Below, piece after piece: positions 7,921-15,154 of a DNA stretch of 33,328 bases (within the stretch, counting starts at the first letter, position 1; each line of letters begins with the position of its first letter). The stretch is from CAG-390 sp964384555 (GTDB lineage Bacteria; Bacillota; Clostridia; Oscillospirales; CAG-272). A model generated the notes under the pieces. The model saw only the letters and a program-made list of their open reading frames with translations. It did no database searches and had not been told where the DNA came from. The DNA lies in contig CAYLLA010000015.1 of the NCBI GenBank assembly GCA_964384555.1, positions 1 through 33,328 on the forward strand, read 5' to 3'. The translations under genes and the position numbers were made by a program.

Positions 7921-10089
7921 TTATTTTTCTTCCTCGCCAAGCTTCATGGTAAGCCCGATGCGGTGGCGCTGAACATCCACCGAGAGGACCTTGACCTTGA
8001 CTATATCGCCCACCGCCAGCACCTCGCTTGGGTGTTTGATATATTTATCGCATATCTGCGAGATGTGAACAAGGCCGTCCTGATGCACGCCGATATCAAC
8101 AAATGCGCCGAAATCGATAACGTTTCTGACCGTTCCGGTCATTATCATGCCCTCACGAAGCGAGGAGATATCCATAACGTCATCACGGAGGACCGGAGCG
8201 GGGAAGCTGTCACGCACATCCCTGCCCGGCTTTTCAAGTTCGGAGATCATATCGCAAAGGGTAGGCTCGCCGATACCCAGCTCCTCGGCGACCGCCGCGC
8301 GCCCGCGCTCCGATACCTTTTTGCCGAGCAAGCGCAGCCCGCCCGAGCGGATCTCCGCCTCGTCAAAGCCGAACATGTCAAGCAGGCGATGTGCCGCCTC
8401 ATATGACTCGGGGTGAACGCCGGTAGCGTCAAGCACCTCATCCGATCCCGACACGCGCAAAAAGCCCGCAGACTGCTCGTAGGCCTTATTGCCCAGCCGC
8501 GGCACGCGCAAAAGCTCCGCGCGGCTCAAAAACTCGCCGTTCTCCTCACGATATTTTACAATATTCTTTGCCACCGGTGCACTTATGCCGGAAACATAGG
8601 AAAGGAGCGAATAGGATGCGGTGTTGAGGTCGATACCTACCGAGTTTACGCAGTCCTCCACCACACCGGTCAGTGCCTCATCCAGCCTTGCCTGCTTCAT
8701 ATCATGCTGATACTGACCAACGCCCACCGACTTTGGATCTATCTTTACAAGCTCGGCCAGCGGGTCCTGAAGCCGCCTTGCGATAGACACGGCGGAGCGC
8801 TGTGTAACATCAAAATCAGGGAACTCCTCCGCCCCGAGCTTTGATGCAGAATAAACGGATGCGCCCGCCTCGCTGACCATGATATATTTACAGCCGCAAT
8901 CAAGCTCGCGCAAAAGCCCTGCAATAAATATCTCGCTCTCCTTGGATGCTGTGCCGTTGCCGATGGCGATAACATCCACGCCGTACTTGCGTATCAGCGA
9001 GGAGACGACACGGCGGCTCTCCGCTATCCGCTCCTGCGGCTTGGTGGGATAAATGACCGCAGTATCTATCACCTTGCCGGTGCGATCCACCACCGCCAGC
9101 TTACAGCCGGTGCGGTAACCGGGGTCAAAGCCCATAACGGTCTTGCCGCGCAGGGGCGGTGACATTAAAAGATGCTTTAGGTTGTCCTCAAATACACGGA
9201 GCGCACCCTCTCCCGCCTTATCGGTAAGATCGTTTCTGATCTCTCGCTCAACCGAGGGCGCAATAAGCCGCGCGTAGCTGTCATCTATCGCCGCCTTAAC
9301 ATAGTCGCGCGCAGGGCTTTCGCCCTTGGTGAGAAACTTACGGTAAAGATAGCTCATAACAAGATCGTTGCCAGGCTCTATCGTGACCTTAAGGAAGCCC
9401 TCCTTTTCGCCGCGGTTGACGGCCAGCACGCGGTGACCCGCTATGCGCTTTACCCGCTCGGAAAAATCATAATACTGGGCGTAGACCGAATCCTCATCCC
9501 GCGCGGCCTTTGATACGAGCAGACCGTGCTCGGCGGTAAGCGTGCGCACCCCTTTGCGGCAGTCGGCATTATCGGATATATTCTCGGCAATGATATCAAG
9601 CGCACCGGCTATTGCCGCATCGGCATCCCCAACTCCCAGCTCCTCGTTTACATACTCGGCGGCGGTGTCGGCAAGCGACGGCTCGTAGCTCTCGTTTTGC
9701 GCAAATATCAGCTCCGCAAGCGGCAAAAGCCCGCGCTCTCTTGCTACCGATGCACGTGTTTTGCGCTTGGGACGGTAGGGGCGGTATATATCGTCCACCT
9801 CTGTCAGCGTTTTTGCATTGTCGATGGCACGCTCAAGCTCGGGTGTGAGCTTTTCCTGCGCGGCGATAAGACCCTTTACCTCCTCGCGGCGCTTTTCGAT
9901 ATTTCTGAGATAATTCAAGCGGTCAAAAAGATCGCGCAGGACGGTATCGTCAAGCGAACCCGTGACCTCCTTACGATAACGGGCGATAAAGGGGATCGTG
10001 TTGCCCTCATCGATAAGCGCTACCGTGCGCCTTACCTGCTCAACACCAAGCCCAAGCTCCTCCGCCAGTACTGCTTCAATGTCTATCAT
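7921..10089 (-). CDS. tex: Tex family RNA-binding S1 protein
   Basis: This 722-residue protein matches the normal length of Tex/YhgF. In order it has an N-terminal helical region with SLDDTVLRDLFDRLNYLRN and YRPKRKTRASVARERGL, a YqgF/RNase H-like fold (from about 320, VMGFDPGYRTGCKLAVVD), tandem helix-hairpin-helix segments (about 500-560, NTASYSLLSYVSGIS) and a C-terminal S1 domain (MTGTVRNVIDFGAFVDIG...HISQI). Tex binds nucleic acid and has been tied to toxin expression and transcription fidelity in other bacteria; its precise job is not settled. The start ATG follows AAAGGAAGAA. It lies 30 bp downstream of the RsuA-like gene and is likely co-transcribed with it. Confidence 0.95.
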   Translation of the reverse strand: MIDIEAVLAEELGLGVEQVRRTVALIDEGNTIPFIARYRKEVTGSLDDTVLRDLFDRLNYLRNIEKRREEVKGLIAAQEKLTPELERAIDNAKTLTEVDDIYRPYRPKRKTRASVARERGLLPLAELIFAQNESYEPSLADTAAEYVNEELGVGDADAAIAGALDIIAENISDNADCRKGVRTLTAEHGLLVSKAARDEDSVYAQYYDFSERVKRIAGHRVLAVNRGEKEGFLKVTIEPGNDLVMSYLYRKFLTKGESPARDYVKAAIDDSYARLIAPSVEREIRNDLTDKAGEGALRVFEDNLKHLLMSPPLRGKTVMGFDPGYRTGCKLAVVDRTGKVIDTAVIYPTKPQERIAESRRVVSSLIRKYGVDVIAIGNGTASKESEIFIAGLLRELDCGCKYIMVSEAGASVYSASKLGAEEFPDFDVTQRSAVSIARRLQDPLAELVKIDPKSVGVGQYQHDMKQARLDEALTGVVEDCVNSVGIDLNTASYSLLSYVSGISAPVAKNIVKYREENGEFLSRAELLRVPRLGNKAYEQSAGFLRVSGSDEVLDATGVHPESYEAAHRLLDMFGFDEAEIRSGGLRLLGKKVSERGRAAVAEELGIGEPTLCDMISELEKPGRDVRDSFPAPVLRDDVMDISSLREGMIMTGTVRNVIDFGAFVDIGVHQDGLVHISQICDKYIKHPSEVLAVGDIVKVKVLSVDVQRHRIGLTMKLGEEEK

Positions 10090-10119
10090 TTTTCGTTCTT
10101 CCTTTATTTAATGCATTAC

Positions 10120-10866
10120 TTATTGCTTACTTTTTTGCGCTCCGTGCTCAAGCCCCGCCGCGGCATAAAGCGCCTCGACCTCACGAGGATCAAGATACCG
10201 CCACTCGCCGCGGGAGAGTGCCGGGTCAAGCTCAAGCGGGCCAAAGCTTATCCGCTCAAGGGATACGATCTTGTTCCCCACCGCGTAAAACATCTGCTTT
10301 ATTTGGTGATAGCGTCCCTCGTGGATCGTTATAACGCCCCGCCGTGCGTCACTCGGCTCAGGCTCGACCCTGCAGGGAGCGGTCAACACACCGCCCTCGA
10401 TATGCACGCCGCCCTCAAGACGAACACGCGCCTCCTCCGTCAGCGGCTCGACCGCGCCGTAGCGATAGCTCTTGTCAACATGCCGCGCGGGGGCAAGCAG
10501 TCTGTGCGAAAGCTCGCCGTCATCAGTCAAAAGCATCAGCCCCACAGTGTATTTATCAAGCCTGCCGCAGGGGAACACCCGCGCACGGTCGCGCCCGTCA
10601 CACAGCTCATTAACAACAGGCACACCGTCCTTTTTGTTTTCCGTTGCGCTGACGTAGCCCTCCGGCTTGTTGAGCATGATATATATATGCTCCCGCCATT
10701 CTATCTCCCTGCCGCGCCGAACAACACGGCTGACACCGGGGATGACCTCGCTATCCGGCGAGCGGGCGGGCACACCGTCTATAAGTATTACGCCGGCTCG
10801 GCACTCACGCGCACAATCGCGGCGCGAGCATTCCCCGGCGGATGAAAGATATCTGTCAAGTCTCAT
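10120..10866 (-). CDS. RsuA/RluB-family rRNA pseudouridine synthase
   Basis: This 248-residue protein has an N-terminal S4 RNA-binding domain (MRLDRYLSSAGECSRRDC) and a pseudouridine synthase domain with IMLNKPEGYVS and GRLDKYTVGLMLLTDDG, where D104 is the catalytic aspartate. Family members isomerise one uridine in 16S rRNA (RsuA) or 23S rRNA (RluB). The length and lack of a long tail favour RsuA, but the target site cannot be proved from sequence. It is the second gene after a 25-codon hydrophobic ORF (58 bp upstream) and precedes tex, all probably on one transcript from the promoter at 11084-11112. Confidence 0.9.
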   Translation of the reverse strand: MRLDRYLSSAGECSRRDCARECRAGVILIDGVPARSPDSEVIPGVSRVVRRGREIEWREHIYIMLNKPEGYVSATENKKDGVPVVNELCDGRDRARVFPCGRLDKYTVGLMLLTDDGELSHRLLAPARHVDKSYRYGAVEPLTEEARVRLEGGVHIEGGVLTAPCRVEPEPSDARRGVITIHEGRYHQIKQMFYAVGNKIVSLERISFGPLELDPALSRGEWRYLDPREVEALYAAAGLEHGAQKSKQ

Positions 10867-10923
10867 GTCTGCTCCGATACCGACGGCACGGACGCGACCT
10901 TGCCTACGCCGCGCCGATCTGCC

Positions 10924-11001
10924 TCACATGGTGAGGATCAGTATCGCCACACAGCCGAAAAGCAAAAGCCCCACCCCAAGGCCGATAAAAAAATCACGCA
11001 A
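10924..11001 (-). CDS. 25-residue hydrophobic small protein (candidate)
   Basis: A TTG codon at 11001 opens a 25-codon frame (MRDFFIGLGVGLLL, then FGCVAILILTM). A GGGAGG site lies about 10 bp before the TTG, and a consensus promoter lies about 75 bp further upstream. The peptide would be a single membrane helix with a short charged N-terminus. An in-frame GTG lies a few codons upstream but has no ribosome-binding site. It precedes the pseudouridine synthase gene by 58 bp on the same strand. No family is recognised, so its role (membrane peptide or translated leader) is unknown. Confidence 0.5.
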   Translation of the reverse strand: MRDFFIGLGVGLLLFGCVAILILTM

Positions 11002-11083
11002 AAGCTTATATCCTCCCACCGTTTACATATGCAAGGCTTATTATGCCCACGCGCGGGGGATCCTACAATATTATTATATTATT

Positions 11084-11112
11084 ATTATATCACACCGCAA
11101 AAGATTTTTCAA
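11084..11112 (-). promoter_or_regulatory. promoter of the small ORF-rsuA-tex unit
   Basis: TTGAAA (11107-11112), a 17-bp spacer and TATAAT (11084-11089) on the minus strand. It is head to head with the arsR promoter, the two -35 boxes being 71 bp apart. Confidence 0.72.
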
Positions 11113-11183
11113 CCCCCGAGAGGCCGCGGCGCGCCATCCATTGCGACCCGCGCAAAATATTTTTGCTTTTTTAGGAAAAGCTA

Positions 11184-11212
11184 TTGACAAACACATTTGA
11201 ATGTGCTATTAT
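11184..11212 (+). promoter_or_regulatory. sigma-A promoter of the zinc/cadmium efflux operon
   Basis: TTGACA (11184-11189), a 17-bp spacer and TATTAT (11207-11212). The spacer contains a perfect dyad, CACATT-TG-AATGTG, so a bound repressor would block polymerase directly. Confidence 0.82.
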
Positions 11213-11250
11213 ATGAACGATGATTCAAGTGAATGAGCATTCAAATGAAT
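11192..11250 (+). promoter_or_regulatory. three-dyad operator for the ArsR-family repressor
   Basis: Three perfect inverted repeats overlap the promoter and start site: CACATT-N2-AATGTG (11192-11205), ATTCA-N2-TGAAT (11223-11234) and ATTCA-N2-TGAAT (11239-11250). The last two are 16 bp apart start to start. SmtB/CadC-type repressors bind such A/T-rich dyads at their own promoters, so autoregulation by the downstream ArsR protein is inferred. Confidence 0.7.
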
Positions 11251-11295
11251 CAATATTCAATCGTGCCGTCCGTGTGGCGGCAGAGGGGAGACAAA

Positions 11296-11667
11296 ATGGA
11301 TACCGAAAAGATGCTGACCGAGCATTCCTGCGGCGAGCATGAGCACTGCACGCACGCCGCCGCGCACCCCGAATCGGAGGAGATGCTGTGCGACCTTGCC
11401 GACCTTTTTAAGATATTTGGCGACACCACCCGCCTGCGCATTCTTTTTTGCCTGCTGGATGACGAGATGTGCGTGATGCATATATCCGAGCGGCTTGGCA
11501 TGACATCCTCCGCCATATCGCACCAGCTTAAGGTGTTGCGTGTCAACAACCTTGTAGCGCCGCGGCGGGAGGGCAAGACCATCTATTACCGTTTGGCAGA
11601 TGACCACGTACACACGATAGTGGCGCAGGGCTATGAGCATCTGCGTGAGGAACAGGCGGACGAATGA
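11296..11667 (+). CDS. ArsR/SmtB-family metal-sensing repressor
   Basis: This 123-residue winged-helix repressor has a His/Cys-rich N-terminus (EHSCGEHEHCTH) and the recognition region MTSSAISHQLKVLR. Near the C-terminus D102-x-H104-x10-H115-x2-E118 reproduces the alpha-5 zinc site of SmtB (D104, H106, H117, E120). The alpha-3 region reads DEMCVMHIS, a partial CadC-like ELCVxD motif in which the Asp is replaced. Zinc sensing is thus well supported; cadmium or lead through Cys12, Cys18 and Cys59 is possible. I chose the ATG at 11296 behind AGGGGAG; the upstream in-frame ATG at 11233 lies within the operator and is rejected. The protein should repress its own operon and release it when metal binds. 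Confidence 0.9.
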   Translation: MDTEKMLTEHSCGEHEHCTHAAAHPESEEMLCDLADLFKIFGDTTRLRILFCLLDDEMCVMHISERLGMTSSAISHQLKVLRVNNLVAPRREGKTIYYRLADDHVHTIVAQGYEHLREEQADE

Positions 11668-11710
11668 GCATTTTACATGCAAAGTTTTTTTGAAAGGATA
11701 AAGATATATT

Positions 11711-11929
11711 ATGAAGAAAACATTTGAACTTGAGGATCTTGATTGCGCAAACTGCGCGGCAAAAATTGAGGCGGCCATAGCCAAGCTTGAAAGTGTTGAG
11801 GCAGTAAGCGTTAATTATATAATGCAAAAAATGACGATAGAAGCCGCCGATGATGAATTTGATGCGGTAATGAAAAAAACGGTAAAGCTTTGCCGCCGCA
11901 TTGAACCGGATATGCGGATAAAGCTTTGA
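11711..11929 (+). CDS. free-standing HMA-domain metallochaperone
   Basis: This 72-residue protein is a single heavy-metal-associated domain with the metal motif DCANCAAKIE (Cys13 and Cys16 in a DCxxC context, which favours zinc/cadmium/lead over copper). The ferredoxin-like fold pattern is visible through SVNYIMQKMTIEA. It lies between the repressor and the P-type ATPase. In most CadA/ZntA pumps this domain is the pump's own N-terminus; here it is separate and in another frame from the ATPase (31 bp gap). It probably hands metal to the pump. AAAGGAT lies upstream of the ATG. Confidence 0.85.
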   Translation: MKKTFELEDLDCANCAAKIEAAIAKLESVEAVSVNYIMQKMTIEAADDEFDAVMKKTVKLCRRIEPDMRIKL

Positions 11930-11960
11930 CCGCGCCGCGACAATATCACCGAAACGAAAC

Positions 11961-13814
11961 ATGAAATTATTTAAAGACATGACGCGCCGTCAACGGCGGA
12001 CGGCACTGCGCATTTTGATATCCGCACTGCTGTTGGCCATGGCCTCTGCCCTGCCCACCTCGGGCATAATACGCCTGCTCTCCTTTTTGCCGTCCTATTT
12101 GGTGATAGGCTATGATGTGATACTGGCGGCGGTTAAAAACATGATCGGCGGGCAGCTGATGGACGAAAAATTTCTTATGATGCTGGCGACCGTTGGCGCA
12201 TACGCCACAGGCGAGTATGCCGAGGCGGCGGCGGTGATGCTGTTTTATCAGGTTGGCGAGCTGTTTCAGAGCATTGCGGTCGGGCGCAGTCGCCGCAGTA
12301 TAGCCGCACTGATGGACATTCGCCCCGACCGCGCCACCGTCCTGCGGGACGGCCGAGAGATCGTCGTCTCTCCCGACGAGGTCGCGATAGGTGAGACCAT
12401 TATCATTCGCCCGGGCGAGCGCATTCCGATAGACGGCCGGGTCACCGAGGGACGTGCGACAGTGGATCTTTCCGCCCTCACAGGCGAGAGCCTGCCCGCA
12501 GAGCTGACTGTCGGTGACACCGCCACAAGCGGTGCCGTGGCGCTTGACGGTATGATAAAGCTGTGCACCACGCAAAGCTTTGGCGAGAGCACGGTGGCCC
12601 AAATACTCGAGTTGGTAGAGAACGCATCCTCCAAAAAAGCCAAGACAGAAAACTTTGTTACTCGCTTTGCGCGGGTCTATACCCCTTTGGTCGTTGCCGG
12701 CGCGTGCCTTTTGGCTTTCCTGCCGCCGCTGATAGGCGGAGGGTCATTTATACCTTGGATACAACGTGCGCTGACCTTTTTGGTCATCTCCTGCCCCTGC
12801 GCGTTGGTGGTGTCGGTGCCGCTGTCATTTTTCGGCGGCATAGGTCGCGCTTCGCGCGAGGGGATACTTATCAAGGGCGCGGGCTATCTTGAGGCGATAT
12901 CCGGAATAAAGACGGTAGTATTTGATAAGACCGGCACTCTGACGCGCGGCAGTTTTAGCGTGAGCGAGATCTGCCCGAGTGCCGGTGCGGATGCCTACGA
13001 GCTTTTGTCGCTTGCCGCGGCGGCGGAGAGCTACTCCACCCACCCGATAGCGGTATCTCTGCGTGCCGCGGCGGTGGATGGCACGGCGCATGAAGTCAGC
13101 GATATCTCCGAGCATTCCGGCATGGGAGTGACTGCCACGGTGGACGGCCGGCGGATAGACGCGGGCAACGCCGAGCTTATGCGTGAGCTTGGCATCACTC
13201 CGGACGCGTGCACCACCCCGGGCACAGTGGTACACGTGAGCCGCGGGGAGGAATATCTCGGATATATCATCATATCGGATGAGATCAAGCCGACCTCCGC
13301 CGAGGCGATATCCCGCCTACGCGAGCTTGGCGTGCGGAGGACGGTAATGCTGACGGGTGACAGGCGTGAGAGCGCGGAGGCTGTTGGTAGTGCGCTTGGC
13401 GTTGACAGCGTTAAAAGCGAGCTGATGCCCGCTGACAAGGTCATGGCAGTTGAAGAATTGCTTGACGGCGGCGAGCGACCGCTGGCCTTTTGCGGGGACG
13501 GCATAAACGATGCGCCGGTCCTCTCCCGCGCCGATATCGGCATTGCCATGGGCGCACTCGGTAGCGATGCGGCGATAGAGGCGGCGGACATCGTGCTGAT
13601 GGATGATGACCCCGGCAAGATCGCCCGCACGGTGGAGATATCCCGCAAAACGATGCGGATAGTTTGGGAAAATATAATCTTTTCACTTGCCGTAAAGGCG
13701 GCGGTGCTGATAATGGGTGCCACGGGGCACGCCGGCATGTGGCTTGCTGTGTTTGCCGACGTCGGCGTACTGGTGATAGCTATACTCAATGCAATGAGAG
13801 CATTAAAGCTGTAA
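11961..13814 (+). CDS. zinc/cadmium/lead-translocating P1B-2-type ATPase
   Basis: This 617-residue inner-membrane pump exports divalent soft metals. Motifs in order: TGES (174-177, actuator), SCPCALVVSVPLSFFGG with C278-P-C280 in the ion channel, DKTGT (322-326, phosphorylated Asp322), HP (361-362), GDGINDAP in the hinge, then a Lys in VKAAVL and an Asp in FADVGVLVIAILN. The last two are hallmarks of ZntA/CadA-type P1B-2 pumps. No HMA domain is fused; the metal-binding domain is the preceding small gene. No in-frame start lies upstream, and the ATG at 11961 lacks a clear ribosome-binding site, so translation may depend on coupling to the HMA gene. The operon ends at the hairpin at 13824-13854. 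Confidence 0.94.
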   Translation: MKLFKDMTRRQRRTALRILISALLLAMASALPTSGIIRLLSFLPSYLVIGYDVILAAVKNMIGGQLMDEKFLMMLATVGAYATGEYAEAAAVMLFYQVGELFQSIAVGRSRRSIAALMDIRPDRATVLRDGREIVVSPDEVAIGETIIIRPGERIPIDGRVTEGRATVDLSALTGESLPAELTVGDTATSGAVALDGMIKLCTTQSFGESTVAQILELVENASSKKAKTENFVTRFARVYTPLVVAGACLLAFLPPLIGGGSFIPWIQRALTFLVISCPCALVVSVPLSFFGGIGRASREGILIKGAGYLEAISGIKTVVFDKTGTLTRGSFSVSEICPSAGADAYELLSLAAAAESYSTHPIAVSLRAAAVDGTAHEVSDISEHSGMGVTATVDGRRIDAGNAELMRELGITPDACTTPGTVVHVSRGEEYLGYIIISDEIKPTSAEAISRLRELGVRRTVMLTGDRRESAEAVGSALGVDSVKSELMPADKVMAVEELLDGGERPLAFCGDGINDAPVLSRADIGIAMGALGSDAAIEAADIVLMDDDPGKIARTVEISRKTMRIVWENIIFSLAVKAAVLIMGATGHAGMWLAVFADVGVLVIAILNAMRALKL

Positions 13815-13823
13815 ATACAATAA

Positions 13824-13860
13824 AGAGACGAGTCGCGGCAACCGACTCGTCTCTGTTTTT
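13824..13860 (+). terminator. terminator of the metal-efflux operon
   Basis: A 12-bp stem (13824-13835 with 13843-13854, AGAGACGAGTCG) with a 7-nt loop is followed by GTTTTT. Confidence 0.9.
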
Positions 13861-13898
13861 AATGCTTGCACTGACTTACCGACCGCGCAATATATCCG

Positions 13899-14030
13899 TC
13901 AATAAGCTACTTTGCCGATAATAATGATCAGCAAGATCGCTATGGCTATCGCCGTCAGGCATCCGTATTTTCGGTTGCGAAACAATTCGACAATGCCGTA
14001 AACGATAATGAAAAAAATATCGTATGCCAT
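13899..14030 (-). CDS. 43-residue single-pass membrane peptide, last gene of the zinc-ribbon micro-operon
   Basis: The ATG at 14030 opens a 43-codon frame that begins MAYDIFFIIVYGIVELF, has a basic turn (RNRK) and ends in a strongly hydrophobic run (AIAIAILLIIIIG). AAAAGGGGA precedes the ATG at good distance. The start lies one base beyond the stop of the 111-residue gene, so translation is probably coupled. It could form one or two membrane helices. No family is recognised. Being last in a tightly packed operon argues that it is real rather than chance. Confidence 0.65.
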   Translation of the reverse strand: MAYDIFFIIVYGIVELFRNRKYGCLTAIAIAILLIIIIGKVAY

Positions 14031-14031
14031 A

Positions 14032-14367
14032 TTATCCCCTTTTCGCTACATCGGCAGCATTTAAAATCTTCATCTCGATGCAGACCCTACCGTCTGCCGT
14101 TGAATCCATTACAAACAGATCGACCGCAGAAAAAGCTTTTGTTAAATCGTTAGTCATGCTGTCAAAAACAAATCCCAAGGCAGTAATCTCAACGGAATTT
14201 GTCGAAGCATCAAATACAGCTTTGTAATCCGAGTCATTAAAAATACCGTCAAGAAGCCTTAGCTTTTTGACGGTATCTATTTTTAACAAATAGATGTTAT
14301 TTCGTAACTCTTTTTTTGCACGCTCCGAGGCGGCGACGATTAATTCGGATAATTTGCGATCATTCAT
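14032..14367 (-). CDS. hypothetical 111-residue protein of the zinc-ribbon micro-operon
   Basis: I do not recognise this protein. It begins with a charged helical stretch (MNDRKLSELIVAASERAKKEL), followed by alternating hydrophobic and polar stretches that suggest beta-strands (KAVFDASTNSVEITALGFVF, AVDLFVMDS, VCIEMKI). It has no signal peptide or membrane helix and is probably a small cytoplasmic alpha/beta protein. AAAGGAAT precedes the ATG. Its start overlaps the end of the upstream zinc-ribbon gene by 8 bp, and the 43-residue membrane peptide follows immediately. Base composition is more A/T-rich than in the neighbouring heat-shock and efflux genes. Confidence 0.72.
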   Translation of the reverse strand: MNDRKLSELIVAASERAKKELRNNIYLLKIDTVKKLRLLDGIFNDSDYKAVFDASTNSVEITALGFVFDSMTNDLTKAFSAVDLFVMDSTADGRVCIEMKILNAADVAKRG

Positions 14368-14551
14368 GATAATAATTCCTTTCGTATTTATCTATTCGAT
14401 GCTCCGTTTGACGAGCGGCACGCCACTTTTCATTGCGACACGCCGGGCAGCGTGTCGGTATGTGATATTTTTTTGCTCTGTATCTTCGGATCTCACTTGC
14501 ACTCAAAGCAAAATAATGTCCGCAATCACGGCATATGATTCTTCTGCTCAT
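14360..14551 (-). CDS. small zinc-ribbon protein B
   Basis: This 63-residue protein has two CxxC knuckles, C7-x2-C10 (ICRDCGHYF) and C35-x2-C38 (TRCPACRNEK), 24 residues apart. The spacing fits the small treble-clef/zinc-ribbon family (zf-trcl-like) common in Firmicutes. I placed the start at 14551 because GGGAGGG lies just upstream and the ATG overlaps the previous gene's stop in an ATGA. A longer frame up to 14608 is possible but lies inside the preceding gene. It is a paralogue of the gene just upstream. Function unknown; nucleic-acid or protein binding is plausible. Confidence 0.78.
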   Translation of the reverse strand: MSRRIICRDCGHYFALSASEIRRYRAKKYHIPTRCPACRNEKWRAARQTEHRIDKYERNYYHE

Positions 14552-14787
14552 CGCAACCCTCCCATGATATACGGCGAGCAGTAAACGCGCCGATGCCTCT
14601 TTTTGCACGGCATGTAGTTGTAAAAGGCTTCTTCAATGCCGTAATACGGACTTTTCCTCTCCCGCTGACGCTCTTTTCGGCAAACGGTGCAGTGGGTGGG
14701 AATGCTTCCGTATTTTGTGATGTAATTCGATACCTGCCGTGGACTTAACTCAAATAGTTCTCCGCAGGTCTTGCAACGTATGACCAT
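14548..14787 (-). CDS. small zinc-ribbon protein A
   Basis: This 79-residue protein carries C5-x2-C8 (IRCKTCGELF) and C33-x2-C36 (THCTVCRKER), the same knuckle spacing as the gene that follows, plus two further cysteines (C61, C70) in a basic C-terminal extension (CKKRHRRVYC). It has an excellent ribosome site (AAGGAGAG) and is the first gene of the four-gene micro-operon. Its stop overlaps the next start as ATGA. A repeat array begins about 20 bp upstream of its start codon. The family resembles zf-trcl zinc ribbons; no biochemical role is known to me. Confidence 0.8.
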   Translation of the reverse strand: MVIRCKTCGELFELSPRQVSNYITKYGSIPTHCTVCRKERQRERKSPYYGIEEAFYNYMPCKKRHRRVYCSPYIMGGLR

Positions 14788-14805
14788 AAAATGCTCTCCT
14801 TGTTT

Positions 14806-15061
14806 TTTATAATAGTGACGGTGTTCGGGTGGAACGCTTGCCGTTGGCGGTGCGTCCGCTTATATAGTAGCGGTGTTGTGGTGTTGCGCTTGCCGTTGGC
14901 GGTGTGCGTTCCGTTGCCATCCGCTTATATAGTAGCGGTGTTCGGTAACGCTTGCCGTTGGCGGTGCGTTCGCCGTCCGCTTATATAGTAGCGGTGCTTG
15001 TGGAACGCTTGCGCCGTTGTCGGTGTGCGTTCCGTTGCTGTCCGCTTATATAGTGGCGGTG
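14806..15061. repeat. degenerate tandem repeat array upstream of the zinc-ribbon operon
   Basis: Four near-identical 21-bp cores, TCCGCTTATATAGTAGCGG plus TG, start at 14855, 14920, 14976 and 15041 (periods 65, 56 and 65 bp). A fifth, diverged copy ends at 14823, next to the first zinc-ribbon gene. Between cores a second element recurs, CGCTTGCCGTTGGCGGTG, with slight changes. Each core is a hairpin (CCGCT, 8-nt loop, AGCGG) whose loop holds TATATA. The strand is strongly G/T-rich against A/C-rich. Together with the terminator at 15107-15136 this fills the 367-bp gap between the operon and prmA. Open frames running through the array on the plus strand are repeat-driven and are not called. Confidence 0.85.
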
Positions 15062-15106
15062 GGCGGTTTTACGCTTGCGGACGGCTTAAAATTTGCCCCG
15101 AACAGA

Positions 15107-15136
15107 AAACGGCGCGCCGTTCGTGGCGCGCCGTTT
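15107..15136. terminator. terminator of the heat-shock operon (after prmA)
   Basis: A 12-bp perfect stem (15107-15118 with 15125-15136, AAACGGCGCGCC) with a 6-nt loop. On the minus strand it is followed by a T-rich run (TTTTCTGTT, part of it in the stem), about 18 bp after the prmA stop. On the plus strand it is also followed by TTTTTAT. Confidence 0.85.
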
Positions 15137-15154
15137 GGTGCTGTTTTTATTTAT

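Noticed and set aside
9526..10845. 439-codon plus-strand frame over tex and the pseudouridine synthase
   Set aside because: It spans two real minus-strand genes and their junction; no motif or signal supports it.
11233..11295. Upstream ATG for the ArsR repressor
   Set aside because: The extra 21 codons fall in the operator dyads and lack a ribosome site; the ATG at 11296 has AGGGGAG.
14806..15061. Possible CRISPR array
   Set aside because: The text between cores is itself repeated, the spacing is not that of 30-40-bp unique spacers, and no cas genes are present.
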